From NCBI GenBank assembly GCA_023459655.1, contig JAEWTE010000039.1:1-31237 (forward strand): a DNA stretch of 31,237 nt. Reading direction: 5' to 3'. This stretch comes from Candidatus Parcubacteria bacterium (GTDB lineage: Bacteria; Patescibacteriota; Patescibacteriia; Patescibacteriales; Patescibacteriaceae). Of the stretch, positions 31,119-31,237 are shown one piece after another (position 1 is the first letter of the stretch; each line of letters opens with the position of its first letter). The notes under the pieces were generated by a model. That model searched no databases and was not told where the DNA came from. It saw nothing but the letters and a program-made list of their open reading frames with translations. Position numbers and translations under genes: made by a program.

Positions 31119-31237
31119 TCAAGAATTAATAGCAATTTTTTGTTCAGTTATTAGTTCATAAAATTTTTCTGATGGAGTGTAATAACCTAAGACTTTTCTG
31201 GGGCGGCTGTTAAGCCGCCTTTCTGCTTCAGCGATGT
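31119..31237 (-). CDS. IS30-family transposase, C-terminal fragment
   Basis: The minus strand encodes 38 residues from the window edge to a TGA at 31121-31119, including RRLNSRPRKVLGYYTPSEKF. The N-x-RPRKxLG(Y/W)xTPxE-F pattern is the very characteristic end of IS30 transposases (DDE fold, after the catalytic Glu). The rest lies outside the window, so intactness is unknown. The terminal inverted repeat should lie within 31092-31118 or slightly further left, but could not be recognised with one end only. The IS transposase faces the polysaccharide operon tail to tail. Confidence 0.88.
   Translation of the reverse strand, partial: IAEAERRLNSRPRKVLGYYTPSEKFYELITEQKIAINS

Noticed and set aside
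31201..31219. GGCGGC/GCCGCC hairpin near the right edge
   Set aside because: It is within the conserved ERRLNSRP codons of the IS30 transposase, so the coding sequence explains it.
1..31237. Recoding of TGA to glycine or tryptophan, as in some CPR groups
   Set aside because: All long genes read without in-frame TGA and recognisable proteins end at expected places with TAA or TAG; the two TGA stops fall at natural protein ends.
1..31237. CRISPR array, tRNA or rRNA genes
   Set aside because: No regularly spaced direct repeats, no cloverleaf with T-arm consensus and no rRNA sequence were seen on reading both strands; the GTTCGTTCG run at 6799-6808 looked T-arm-like but has no acceptor or anticodon stem around it.

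Overview
The window is AT-rich bacterial chromosome. Standard stop codons are used and almost no gene has a Shine-Dalgarno (SD) sequence. Gene content and style suggest a member of the Patescibacteria (Candidate Phyla Radiation). The pointers are an archaeal-type class I aldolase, a compact prolyl-tRNA synthetase without the editing insert, a SecD carrying parvulin domains, and an envelope polysaccharide locus with FG-GAP-type proteins. The assignment is inference from protein style, not from a marker tree.

Layout. 1-3.9 kb: the start of an Nramp-like transporter (minus strand, cut by the window edge) diverges from rarA. rarA converges on an MFS permease, which is divergent from an fbaB-type aldolase plus hpf operon; a perfect 16-bp-arm palindrome sits directly before the aldolase start. 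4-6.7 kb: secA. 6.74-6.93 kb: a non-coding stretch that reads best as a minus-strand, strongly folded small RNA gene with its own consensus-like promoter and a 3' U-run. 6.9-8.3 kb: a small unknown gene, a YjjX/DUF84 (d)ITPase and a Nudix hydrolase. 8.3-8.8 kb: an RRM RNA-binding protein with a strong promoter, a long foldable leader and a strong terminator. 8.8-13.2 kb: secD (two PpiC domains inserted), secF and proS. 13.2-17.6 kb: mreB-mreC-mreD-mrdA, the rod-elongation set. 17.6-19.2 kb: a CsoR/CstR-family repressor gene, trxA and trxB. A CCCC/GGGG inverted repeat lies between the -35 and -10 elements of their likely promoter.

19.2-31.1 kb is an envelope polysaccharide region. It holds a Wzz-like co-polymerase, an O-antigen ligase/polymerase-like membrane protein, three GT4 glycosyltransferases, a secreted GHL15/GH114-like hydrolase with FG-GAP-like repeats, and a membrane-anchored protein. 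Inside it (about 20.15-23.22 kb) is a block of three secreted or membrane genes with richer GC, strong SD sequences, a structured leader and a strong terminator: a LysM protein with an outer-membrane-barrel-like C-terminus, an anchored coiled-coil protein, and a second GHL15-like hydrolase. This block looks either recently acquired or selected for very high expression. The window ends in the C-terminal part of an IS30-family transposase.

Together the genes cover protein export (SecA, SecDF), wall elongation (MreBCD, PBP2), thiol redox control and surface polysaccharide assembly. The points most worth following are the minus-strand RNA next to secA, the self-regulated CsoR-Trx-TrxB unit (its reductase lacks the usual NADPH arginine motif), the SecD-parvulin fusion, and the LysM-barrel protein in a lineage usually thought to lack an outer membrane.
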